This document shows, piece by piece, positions 34,633 through 42,453 of a stretch of DNA of 64,000 nt (the stretch's first letter is position 1; each line of letters opens with the position of its first letter). The translations under genes were made by a program, and so were the position numbers. Below the pieces are notes generated by a model that was not told the origin of the DNA, ran no database searches, and saw only the letters and a program-made list of their open reading frames with translations. Source of the DNA: Roseicyclus marinus (GTDB taxonomy: Bacteria > Pseudomonadota > Alphaproteobacteria > Rhodobacterales > Rhodobacteraceae); NCBI RefSeq assembly GCF_036322625.1, contig NZ_AP027266.1:1801001-1865000 (forward strand), written 5' to 3'.

Positions 34633-34640
34633 GTCTCCCC

Positions 34641-35591
34641 TCAATTCATCGCCAGTTCGTCGATCCGGCCCCGTTCGGGGGCCTGACCGCCAAGGGCGCG
34701 CGCAATCGTCGTGACATTGTGGTCGATCATCCCAAGATAGGTGCCCTCGTAAGTGCCGGGCGCGCCCATCGCGTCGGAATAGAGCTCGCCACCGATCACC
34801 ACCTCGTGGCCCTGCGCGGCCGCCCCTTCGATGAGCGCGCGGATGTTGCGGTCAGAGACAGAGCTTTCCACGAAAACCGCGCGGATGTCGCGGGCAACCA
34901 GCATGTCGACCAATTCGCTGATGCGCTGCAAGCCTGCCTCGCTTTCCGTGGAAATGCCCTGGATGCCCACGACCTCGAACCCATAAGCCGCGCCAAAATA
35001 GTTGAACGCGTCATGGGCCGTCACCAGAACCCGGCTGTCGGCGGGGATGGAGGCCAGAACGGATTGCGAATAAACGGCGAGCTCGGACAGCTCGGCCAGA
35101 TGCGCCGCCGCATTGGCGGTGAAGACGTCGGCCTGTTCGGGCGCGGTTTCGATCATCGCATCGCGGGTCGCCATGACCACGCGCGACCAGAGATTGGGGT
35201 TCATCCAGACATGGGGGTCGAACCGGCCCTCGTACTCCTCCGACCCGATCAGCTGGGTGTCGGGGATCGCCTCGGCCACGGCGACGACGGGCCGGGTTTC
35301 GCCCAGTTCCAAGAGAAACTCCTCCAGCTGCGCCTCGAGGTAGAGTCCATTCCAAAGAACCAGATCGGCCTGCGCGGTGGCCACGATGTCGCTGCGCGTC
35401 TGACGATAGGAATGGGGATCGACGCCCGGCCCCATCAGCGCGGTGACGGAGACAAGATCACCGCCCACAGACCGGGCGGCATCGGCGATCATGCCGGTGG
35501 TGGCGATGACGTTCAGGCGATCTTGTGCCGCTGCCGGCGTGGCGAGGGCCGCGGCAGCTGCAAGCGCGAAAAGAACACGTCGGGTCAACAT
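34641..35591 (-). CDS. periplasmic Mn/Zn-binding protein (TroA family)
   Basis: A 316-residue cluster A-I binding protein with a signal peptide cleaved after AAAQ near residue 23. The four metal ligands can be assigned as His60 (DPHSYRQ), His127 (FDPHVWMNP), His193 (TAHDAFNYF) and Asp273 (LYSDAMGAPGT). The His at the third position, and the SDAMG-GTYEGTYLGM end, match TroA, which binds both Zn and Mn; strict Mn proteins such as PsaA have Glu there. The start at 35591 begins the signal peptide. It heads the importer operon behind a promoter with two operators. Confidence 0.92.
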   Translation of the reverse strand: MLTRRVLFALAAAAALATPAAAQDRLNVIATTGMIADAARSVGGDLVSVTALMGPGVDPHSYRQTRSDIVATAQADLVLWNGLYLEAQLEEFLLELGETRPVVAVAEAIPDTQLIGSEEYEGRFDPHVWMNPNLWSRVVMATRDAMIETAPEQADVFTANAAAHLAELSELAVYSQSVLASIPADSRVLVTAHDAFNYFGAAYGFEVVGIQGISTESEAGLQRISELVDMLVARDIRAVFVESSVSDRNIRALIEGAAAQGHEVVIGGELYSDAMGAPGTYEGTYLGMIDHNVTTIARALGGQAPERGRIDELAMN

Positions 35592-35647
35592 CGGGTATCC
35601 CTGTAACCTGTCCGCGCGACCGGGCGCGGTCCGTGCCGTCACGTTGG

Positions 35648-35697
35648 GATATTGCGACGCATTCGCAGAAAGTCAAGGAAGTTGCGACTTAGTCGCA
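35648..35697 (-). promoter_or_regulatory. promoter of the metal importer with two TGCGA-N5-TCGCA operators
   Basis: On the gene strand, TTGACT (35676-35671) and AATATC (35653-35648) with a 17-base spacer form a likely -35/-10 pair. Two inverted repeats flank and fill it: TGCGA-N5-TCGCA at 35683-35697, extended to TTGCGACTTAGTCGCAA, and at 35653-35667. The copies begin exactly 30 bases apart, about three helical turns. One sits above the -35 and the other lies inside the spacer, a layout typical of repression. The regulator, presumably metal-responsive, is not encoded nearby. Confidence 0.65.
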
Positions 35698-35719
35698 AGA
35701 AAGACTTGAACCCGCGCCC

Positions 35720-36799
35720 TCAATCCTCGCGCAGGCTCAGGCCGCTTTCGCTGTCGAAAAGATGGATATCCCCCGCCTCTCCGCCGACGCGGATGGTCTC
35801 GCCCATGGCGATCCGGGTCTGGCCCGGGCTATGGACGGTGACAGGCGCGCCGGTCGCGGTCGCGCCATAGACATAGCTTTCGCCGCCCAGTTGCTCGACC
35901 GAGCGCACATGAACCGTGACCGGCCCATCCTCGGCCACGCGCAAATGGTTGGGGCGGATGCCCAGCGTCACCCTTTCCCCCGCGACCTGCGCAAAGCCCG
36001 CATCGGGCAGGCGCAGCATCTCGCCGGTATCCAGATGCAACAGCGTCCGGTCGCCGGGGTCGACCTGGCCGGTCAGGAAATTCATCTTGGGGCTGCCGAT
36101 GAAACCCGCCACGAACAGGTTCGCGGGCCGGTTGTACAGGTCCAGCGGCCGTCCGAATTGTTCCAGCTTTCCAAGCCGCAGGACCGCGATCTTGTCGGCC
36201 ATGGTCATCGCCTCGACCTGGTCATGGGTGACATAGATCATCGTGTTGCCCAGACGGCGGTGCAGCGCCGCGATCTCGCCCCGCATGTCGACGCGCAATT
36301 CCGCGTCAAGGTTCGACAGCGGCTCGTCGAACAGGAACACCCGCGGTTCGCGCACGACGGCCCGCCCGATGGCCACCCGTTGGCGCTGCCCGCCCGACAG
36401 ATCCTTGGGGCGGCGGTCGAGAAGCTGCTCGATCTGCAGCATGCGGGCCACCTCGCCCACCTTGGCGGCGATCTCGGCCTTGGGCGTGTTGATGTTCTCG
36501 AGGCCAAAGGACAGGTTCTGGCGCACGGTCATATGCGGGTAAAGCGCGTAGGATTGAAACACCATCGCGAGCCCCCGGTCGGCGGCGGGGATGTCGTTGA
36601 CCACCTCGCCCCCGATGGCGATATCCCCGCCCGAGATCTCCTCGAGCCCCGAGATCATGCGCAACAACGTGGATTTCCCGCAGCCCGACGGCCCGACAAA
36701 AACGCAAAATTCGCCATGCGCGATGGACAGGTCGATGCCCTTGATCACCTCGGCTGCGCCATAGACCTTGCGCACGTCCCTCAGTTCGATGGCCGCCAT
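35720..36799 (-). CDS. sugar ABC transporter ATPase, MalK/UgpC family
   Basis: A 359-residue CUT1-type ATPase: Walker A GPSGCGKSTLLRMISG at 36-51, signature LSGGQRQRVAIGRA, Walker B VFLFDEPLSNLDAELR, and switch histidine in YVTHDQVEAMTMAD. A C-terminal TOBE-type regulatory domain (from about 240) includes GIRPNHLRV. It is the last gene of a seven-gene leftward operon with two permeases, a binding protein and three oxidoreductases. Proteins of this type may serve more than one importer. Confidence 0.92.
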   Translation of the reverse strand: MAAIELRDVRKVYGAAEVIKGIDLSIAHGEFCVFVGPSGCGKSTLLRMISGLEEISGGDIAIGGEVVNDIPAADRGLAMVFQSYALYPHMTVRQNLSFGLENINTPKAEIAAKVGEVARMLQIEQLLDRRPKDLSGGQRQRVAIGRAVVREPRVFLFDEPLSNLDAELRVDMRGEIAALHRRLGNTMIYVTHDQVEAMTMADKIAVLRLGKLEQFGRPLDLYNRPANLFVAGFIGSPKMNFLTGQVDPGDRTLLHLDTGEMLRLPDAGFAQVAGERVTLGIRPNHLRVAEDGPVTVHVRSVEQLGGESYVYGATATGAPVTVHSPGQTRIAMGETIRVGGEAGDIHLFDSESGLSLRED

Positions 36800-36837
36800 G
36801 ATCTACTTCCCTCCCGTCGCGTGCCGATGCGCGGCTG

Positions 36838-37890
36838 TCATTTGCCACCCGTCGAGGCGATGCCCGTGGCGATGTATTTCTGCAAGAACATGAAGACCAT
36901 GGCGATGGGCAGAAGCGTCAGCACCGTCATCGCCAGAAGCGAGGACCATTGCGTCTGCAACTCGCCCTGGAACGAATTGAGCGCGAGCTGCAGGGTGAAA
37001 TTCTCCGACTGGGTCAGCACGATCAGCGGCCAGAGAAAATCGTTCCAGCGCCACATGATGGCAAGGATCGCCAGAACCGCGATGGCGGGCGCCGAAAGCG
37101 GCAAGATGATGCGCCAATAGATCTTCCATTCCGATGCCTTGTCCATCCGCGCAGCATCCAGGATCTCGTCGGGAATGGTCAGCATGTATTGGCGGAGCAA
37201 GAAGACCCCCGTGGGGGTCGCAGCCCCCGGAATGATCACGCCCCACAGCGAATTGAACATGCCCAGTTCCGTCACGATCAGGAACAAGGGCACCAGAACC
37301 ACGGTCTGCGGGATCATCAGCGTGCCGATGACCAGAAGCAGCACCAATGTCCGCCCCCGGAACTGGTACTTCGACAGCGCAAAGGCCGCCATCGAATTGG
37401 TCAAAAGCATGATCAGCGTGGCCGTGACCGTGATGAAGGTCGAATTCCAGAAATAGAGCAGGAAATTGAACCGCCCGAACAGGTCGCGGTAATTCTCGGT
37501 CGCGAGCGTGAAGCGTTCGACCGGCACCCGGTCGGCGATGTCGATGGTCAGCCGCGTCTCGGGATCGGCAGGGTCCACCATCTGCGCGCGCAGGCCCACG
37601 CGGCGCAGCTGGGCAAGGATCTTGCCCTCATGCTCGCCCCCGGTGATCTCGAAGAGCGGCAGGGGGTCGGTGTGACCCTCCAGCGTGATGGTCTGCTGCT
37701 GATAGGGCAGAAAGGTGGGCGGGTAGCGTTGCAGGTCGGCCTCGGTCTTGAAGCTCGACAGGACGAGCCACACGACCGGGAAGAACATCAGGAAGACGCC
37801 AAGGAAAAGGTAGCCGTAGCTCGCCCAATCGGTCCAGTGCAACCGCGCGCCGCCCCGCGTGGCGGTGAGAAAGGCGAGGGTCCGGCTCAT
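36838..37890 (-). CDS. sugar ABC transporter permease, MalG type, with enlarged periplasmic loop
   Basis: A 350-residue inner-membrane permease. The ATPase-contact EAA loop is ILDAARMDKASEWKIYWRIILPLSAPAIA (the EAA-like stretch near 240). The first hydrophobic segment (28-47) is followed by SSFKTEADLQRYPPTFLP. An insert of roughly 75 residues (about 65-138) then lies before the usual NYRDLFGRFNFLLYFWNS. Typical MalG loops are much shorter there, so a small extra periplasmic domain is present. It follows the MalF-type gene after a 105-base spacer filled with palindromes. Confidence 0.88.
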   Translation of the reverse strand: MSRTLAFLTATRGGARLHWTDWASYGYLFLGVFLMFFPVVWLVLSSFKTEADLQRYPPTFLPYQQQTITLEGHTDPLPLFEITGGEHEGKILAQLRRVGLRAQMVDPADPETRLTIDIADRVPVERFTLATENYRDLFGRFNFLLYFWNSTFITVTATLIMLLTNSMAAFALSKYQFRGRTLVLLLVIGTLMIPQTVVLVPLFLIVTELGMFNSLWGVIIPGAATPTGVFLLRQYMLTIPDEILDAARMDKASEWKIYWRIILPLSAPAIAVLAILAIMWRWNDFLWPLIVLTQSENFTLQLALNSFQGELQTQWSSLLAMTVLTLLPIAMVFMFLQKYIATGIASTGGK

Positions 37891-37906
37891 GGTCTTTGCC
37901 CCCGCG

Positions 37907-37973
37907 CCGGAAAACGCGCGTTTTCCGGGCGGGAAAACTGCAGTTTTCCCACCCGTTTTGCTGCAGCAAAACG
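37907..37973. repeat. three tandem perfect palindromes between permease genes
   Basis: Three perfect palindromes stand almost end to end: 37907-37928 (22 bp, centre GCGC, arms CCGGAAAAC), 37931-37950 (GGGAAAACTGCAGTTTTCCC) and 37954-37973 (CGTTTTGCTGCAGCAAAACG). They share GAAAAC/GTTTTC or GCAAAA/TTTTGC arms. They occupy the spacer between the MalF- and MalG-type genes, where tight coupling would be expected. Each can form a hairpin in RNA with a small loop. They may be remnants of a dispersed repeat or an mRNA processing/attenuation site. Confidence 0.75.
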
Positions 37974-37995
37974 CCCGCTTCTGCAGATCGTCACA

Positions 37996-39045
37996 TCACC
38001 CATCCGCCGACCTCCGGTTGAGCCAGAGCTGCACCAGCGTCAGCACCACCAGAACCCCTGCCACCAGAAGCGAGGCCGCGGCCGCCAAACCGAACAGGCG
38101 CGGCGCCCCGGCGAACCCTTCCTCGTAGATATACTGGATGATGAAGGTCGTGGCCGTCCCCGGCCCGCCCCCGGTAAAGGCATAGACCTCGTCGAAGGTC
38201 TGCACGCCCTTGATCAGCGCCAGCACCAGCACGACCAGCATCGTGGGCGACAACAGCGGCAGCGTGATGCGCCGGAACACCCGCCAAGGCGAAGCGCGGT
38301 CCATCGTCGCCGCCTCGTAGACATCGCGCGGGATCGCCTGCAATCCGGCCAGCAGGATCAGCGTATAAAACCCCATATGCGCCCAGACCGACAGAAACAC
38401 CGACCAGCCGAACGCCCAATCCGCATCGACCAACCAGTTGTAGCCGCCCACCCCCGTCCAATCGAGAAAGGCGTTCAACACCCCCTCGCGCTGCAAGATC
38501 CATTTCCAGATCAGCGCCACGACCACGGGCGACAGAAGAACGGGGAAAAAGAACACCGCCCGGAAAAAGCCCCGCGCGCGGATCTCGCGGTTCAGGACAA
38601 TGGCGGTCAGAAGCGAAAAGCCCACCATGATGCCGACCTGCAGCGTCACGAACCACGCGGTGTTCCAGACCGCGCGCCAGAACTTGTCCTCGCGGCAGGA
38701 ATTGGGGTCAAGGTAGCTCGCACAATCGCCAAGCGTCACGAAATTGCGCGCGCCCACATAGGGGCGGTCGGCCAAAAGCACGTTGTCCCCGCCCGTCGCC
38801 GCATAGGCGATGTTCAAGATGACGGGGAGAAAGGCGAAAAGTCCGAAGAGGACAAGATTGGGCAAGAGAAACACCCAAGCCAGCCGGTTGATCCCCAACA
38901 GCCGCTGCAAGAACAGCATGGGGATTTCCACCAGCCGCATCACGGGTGAAATCAGCCGTAGCGCCAGCCCATCGCGGGAGGCACCGCTATCTCGTCCATG
39001 GGTCGGGGCGGGCGCGTTTGCGCCCTGCCCCGTTGTCTCGGCCAT
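37996..39045 (-). CDS. sugar ABC transporter permease, MalF type
   Basis: A 349-residue permease with an N-terminal cytoplasmic tail of about 50 residues, then six or more hydrophobic segments (WVFLLPNLVLFGLFAFLPVI from about 57). The EAA loop is VYEAATMDRASPWRVFRRITLPLLSP near 260. A periplasmic part with DCASYLDPNSCREDKFW carries two cysteines. It starts four bases after the binding-protein gene and pairs with the MalG-type permease. Confidence 0.9.
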   Translation of the reverse strand: MAETTGQGANAPAPTHGRDSGASRDGLALRLISPVMRLVEIPMLFLQRLLGINRLAWVFLLPNLVLFGLFAFLPVILNIAYAATGGDNVLLADRPYVGARNFVTLGDCASYLDPNSCREDKFWRAVWNTAWFVTLQVGIMVGFSLLTAIVLNREIRARGFFRAVFFFPVLLSPVVVALIWKWILQREGVLNAFLDWTGVGGYNWLVDADWAFGWSVFLSVWAHMGFYTLILLAGLQAIPRDVYEAATMDRASPWRVFRRITLPLLSPTMLVVLVLALIKGVQTFDEVYAFTGGGPGTATTFIIQYIYEEGFAGAPRLFGLAAAASLLVAGVLVVLTLVQLWLNRRSADG

Positions 39046-39048
39046 GGG

Positions 39049-40305
39049 TCAGCGGCTCTCGGCCATGGCGGCAGCCAGATCCTCGCCCATGCGCGCCACC
39101 GCATCCTCGACGCTCAGCTCGCCCACGATGGCCTGGCTCAGACGCTCGACCGTGATCCCAAACATGGCCCGGTTCCCGGCATAGCCCTGGTAGGCAAAGG
39201 CGATGGGCGAGACATTGGCCAGATCGCCCGCAAAGGCGTTGAGCGCCGCTTGTGCCGCGGGCGATGCGCCCTCGAACTCGACGCCCGCCGCTGCCACGCC
39301 CAGATGCGCGGGCAGGTTGCGGGTGCGCGCCGCGACTTCGGCATAGACGTCTTCCTGCGCGAGGAAGTCGATCACGGCTGCCACGATCTCGGGGTTCTGG
39401 GACTGCTCGAAGCCCACGATGCCCGCACCGCCCGGCATGCCCGAACACGCGCCTGCCGGACCGCAGGGGCTGCCCACGACCTGCCAATCGAAGAGATCAC
39501 CGACCTGGCTGTCCATCCGGCCAACCTGCCAGCTGCCCGAATAGTAGAACACGAGCTGGCCGTTGATGAATTCCTGCGCCGCGTCCTGGTAGGTCGCGCC
39601 ACCCTGGCTGGCCCAGACGTCGCGGGCGAAGGTGCCATCCTCGTTCCAGCCGACGAAAGCCGCGGCAAAGGGTTCGAAGCCTGCGAAGCTGCCATTGCCC
39701 TCAGCATCGAAATACTGCGCGCCATAGCTGATCGCGGGGCCCGCCACGCGGTGGCCCGAACGGTCGATCGCCATCGGGAAGGGGGTGCCGGTCGCCTCGG
39801 CCACGGCGCGGGATGCGGCCGCCCAATCTTCCCAGGTCGCGCCATCGCCCGGCATCTCGATCCCGGCCTGCTCAAAGAGCGTGGCATTGGCGAAAGCGCC
39901 CGTGATGGTCAGCTGGCTGTGCAACCCGTAGTAGCCCTGACGGTCACCCACGCGGTACCAATCCAGCGTCCCGCCAAAGCTCGCGTCCCAATAGCCCGTG
40001 TCGATATGGGGCGTGAGGTCGAGGTAATACTGGTTCAGACCGCCCAGATCGGTGACCTTGGCGATGTCGGGGCCGGTGCCTGCGGCCAACTGCACGGGCA
40101 GGTTTTCGAGGATCGCCTGGTAGGGCACCACGTCGACGATCACGTCCACGCCGGGGTTCGCGGCCTCGAACCGGGTCAGGACATCGTCATAGACCTCGCA
40201 TTCATTGCCGTCGGAATAGCACATGAACCGGATTTCCTGCGCCATGGCAGGGGCCGCCAGCCCCAGCACCAGTGCCGTGGTGCCAAGCAGTTTCAGTTGG
40301 GTCAT
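39049..40305 (-). CDS. sugar ABC transporter substrate-binding protein (CUT1, family 1)
   Basis: A 418-residue periplasmic protein with a signal peptide ending in AMAQ near residue 23. The solute-binding fold shows in FEAANPGVDVIVDVVPYQAILENLPVQLAAGTGPDIAK (residues about 48-85, quoted in parts) and GAGIVGFEQSQNPE. Two cysteine pairs (CYSDGNEC and CGPAGAC) suggest disulfides. The ATG follows GGGAGGATAAAGA. The sugar cannot be read from sequence. The three oxidoreductase genes upstream imply a polyol, inositol-like or keto-sugar substrate. Confidence 0.9.
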   Translation of the reverse strand: MTQLKLLGTTALVLGLAAPAMAQEIRFMCYSDGNECEVYDDVLTRFEAANPGVDVIVDVVPYQAILENLPVQLAAGTGPDIAKVTDLGGLNQYYLDLTPHIDTGYWDASFGGTLDWYRVGDRQGYYGLHSQLTITGAFANATLFEQAGIEMPGDGATWEDWAAASRAVAEATGTPFPMAIDRSGHRVAGPAISYGAQYFDAEGNGSFAGFEPFAAAFVGWNEDGTFARDVWASQGGATYQDAAQEFINGQLVFYYSGSWQVGRMDSQVGDLFDWQVVGSPCGPAGACSGMPGGAGIVGFEQSQNPEIVAAVIDFLAQEDVYAEVAARTRNLPAHLGVAAAGVEFEGASPAAQAALNAFAGDLANVSPIAFAYQGYAGNRAMFGITVERLSQAIVGELSVEDAVARMGEDLAAAMAESR

Positions 40306-40339
40306 TCTTTATCCTCCCTGATGTGAATGATCCTGTTGG

Positions 40340-41446
40340 TCATCTTGGGTCGTTCTCCGCCAGCCCCGCCGCGCCCGTTTCGGGCATCTCTCCGGGAAGC
40401 CAGCCGTGATAGAACTCTGCGTCAGGCGGCAGGGGAAGCGCAACCTCCCTCGCGTCGCGCGCCGCTGCGTAAACCGCCGTCACAAGCTCGATGGACCGCC
40501 GACCGCAGGTCAGGGTCACCTCGCGCCCCGGCGCGCCGTCGAGCGCATCGGCAATCGCCTCGAGATAGCCTGCAAAACCCGATCTCGGCTTGGGCAATCC
40601 TGCCAGAACGGCATCGACGCTTGGCTGGTCCGCCGGGTCGCGGGCGGTGAAACTCCATGCGCCATCGGCGGGCGCATAGGGCAGATCGCCCGAGGTCGCG
40701 GTCAGATGCTCAAAGACAAGGCGCAGCCGCGTCTTGTCGCCCGCCGCCCCCAACGTGACCGAGGATGTGGCCAGCGCGCCCGTCTCGAACCGGATGAGGA
40801 TGGCCGCGCAATCCTCCGTCTCGATGGGATTGATGCGGGTGGCCACCTGGGCACTGACGCCTGCGGGCGCGCCGAAATAGCGACACAACAGATCGTGGTT
40901 GTGGATCGCATGGCCCAGAACCGCGCCGCCGCGTTCCCCCGCCCATGTGCCCCGCCACGGCACGGCGTAATAGCTGGCCCCCCGGTTCCAGTGGGTTTCG
41001 AGCGCGGCAACCTGCGGCTTGCCCACCAAGCCCTCCGCGATCAGCGCATCAAGCGCCGCCGTCCCCGGCCCGTAACGATACTGGAACACCGGGAACAGGC
41101 GCCGGCCCGAGGCAGCCTCCGCCGCCGCCAGCAGGTCGCAGTCGGCCAGCGAGGGCGCGATGGGTTTTTCGAGGATAACATGCTTGCCCGCCTGCAGGGC
41201 CTGAAGCGCAATGGGCACATGCAGATGCGGCGGCAGGCAGATGTCGACCAGATCGATGGCGGGATCGGCCAAGGCCTCGGCAATATCCGCGCCGATCCTG
41301 ATGTCGCTATCGCCCCCCGCAATCTCGACCGCGCGCCCGATGTCGAGATCGACAAGACGGCGCACGGCGAACCGCGCGGCCAGGGCGCGATAGCCCGCCA
41401 GATGCTCGCGCCCGATGCCTGCCCCGATGATGGCCACCCCGATCAT
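40340..41446 (-). CDS. Gfo/Idh/MocA-family oxidoreductase
   Basis: A 368-residue NAD(P)-dependent dehydrogenase with Rossmann motif IIGAGIGREHLAGY, the motif ILEKPIAPSLADCD, and the C-terminal domain segment GGAVLGHAIHNHDLLCRYFG. It is third of three paralogous genes in the operon and overlaps the preceding one by ATGA. The binding-protein gene follows after 34 bases. The three enzymes probably act in succession on the imported sugar, as in oxidise-epimerise-reduce schemes known for Gfo/Idh sets. Confidence 0.85.
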   Translation of the reverse strand: MIGVAIIGAGIGREHLAGYRALAARFAVRRLVDLDIGRAVEIAGGDSDIRIGADIAEALADPAIDLVDICLPPHLHVPIALQALQAGKHVILEKPIAPSLADCDLLAAAEAASGRRLFPVFQYRYGPGTAALDALIAEGLVGKPQVAALETHWNRGASYYAVPWRGTWAGERGGAVLGHAIHNHDLLCRYFGAPAGVSAQVATRINPIETEDCAAILIRFETGALATSSVTLGAAGDKTRLRLVFEHLTATSGDLPYAPADGAWSFTARDPADQPSVDAVLAGLPKPRSGFAGYLEAIADALDGAPGREVTLTCGRRSIELVTAVYAAARDAREVALPLPPDAEFYHGWLPGEMPETGAAGLAENDPR

Positions 41447-42453
41447 GCGCGCGACCCCGGTTTGCCCTCGGCCATGGCCTGCGCGGTCAGCGCCAACTCC
41501 ATCACGGTAAAGGCATGGGCCTGCGGCATGGCGGTTTCGGTCCGGTCGCGGATATCGGCGATGAGCCGCGCGAAATAGGGCATCCCCGCGCCGCTCGCAT
41601 CGATCCTTTCGCAGCGCGTGCCATTGACGAGGATCAGGTGATCGGTGCCGTCCTGCCCCACATCGACATATTTGCGCAGCTCGATATAGCCCTCGGTGCC
41701 AAGGATGGTCAGCCGCCCGTCGCCCCATGTGGGCAGGGCATCGGGCGTGAACCAATCGACCCGGATATAGCCATGGCCGCGGTCGGAGCGCAGCGCGATC
41801 TCTCCGAAATCCTGAAGGCCGGGATCGCCCGGATGGGCAAGGTTCGCGGCGGTGGCCAGCGTGATCTCGGCCCCGGTCGAGCCCGTGAAGAACAGGAACT
41901 GGTCGATCTGGTGGCTGGCGATATCGGTCAGGATGCCGCCATAGGCGTCGCGGTCGAAAAACCATGCAGGCCGGGTCGCCCGATTGAGGCGATGCGGCCC
42001 AAGCCCCACGGTCTGGATCACCCGCCCGATGGCCCCCTCGGCCACCAGTTCGGCGGCTTTCGTCACGCTGGGCACCTCGAACCGTTCCGAGAAATCCACC
42101 GACCAGATGCGGCCGGTCCGCGCCTGAACTGCCCGCAGCTCGGCCAATTGCGCATGCGTCGTGCAGCCGGGCTTGTCGGTCATCACATCCTTGCCCGCCT
42201 CCATCGCGCGCACGGCCCAAGCCGCCCGATCGCGCGGGATGCAGGAAATGCAGATCAAGGCGATCTCGGGGTCATCGAGCAGCACCTGGGCCTCGGCCAC
42301 GCGGGGCACGTCGGGAAAGCGCTTGATGAATCCGTCAAGCGGCTCGGGATCGCCATCGGTCCACCAGCCGACGAATTCCGCCCCCTCGGCCATGAGGTTC
42401 GCGGCCATCCCGAAGATGTGGCGGTGATCGATGCCGATGGCGGCGAATTTCAT
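41443..42453 (-). CDS. Gfo/Idh/MocA-family oxidoreductase, divergent
   Basis: A 336-residue protein that begins MKFAAIGIDHRHIFGMAANL, a variant nucleotide-binding start with GIDHRHI instead of a clear GxGxxG. It has TDKPGCTTHAQ in place of the common EKP motif. The C-terminal segment GGILTDIASHQIDQFLFFTG keeps the Asp/His pair. These changes suggest a distinct subfamily. It overlaps both neighbours by ATGA, so the three oxidoreductases are co-translated. Confidence 0.8.
   Translation of the reverse strand: MKFAAIGIDHRHIFGMAANLMAEGAEFVGWWTDGDPEPLDGFIKRFPDVPRVAEAQVLLDDPEIALICISCIPRDRAAWAVRAMEAGKDVMTDKPGCTTHAQLAELRAVQARTGRIWSVDFSERFEVPSVTKAAELVAEGAIGRVIQTVGLGPHRLNRATRPAWFFDRDAYGGILTDIASHQIDQFLFFTGSTGAEITLATAANLAHPGDPGLQDFGEIALRSDRGHGYIRVDWFTPDALPTWGDGRLTILGTEGYIELRKYVDVGQDGTDHLILVNGTRCERIDASGAGMPYFARLIADIRDRTETAMPQAHAFTVMELALTAQAMAEGKPGSRA

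Noticed and set aside
31423-34686. Very long open frame (over 1000 codons) on the plus strand opposite the metal importer genes
   Set aside because: It is the antisense shadow of four well-recognised ABC transporter genes. Its product is low-complexity (His/Arg/Gln/Asp-rich) with no domain, as expected from GC-rich codon bias.
36949-38949. Long plus-strand open frame opposite the two sugar permeases
   Set aside because: It is antisense to genuine membrane proteins, runs straight through the palindromic spacer, and shows no family features.
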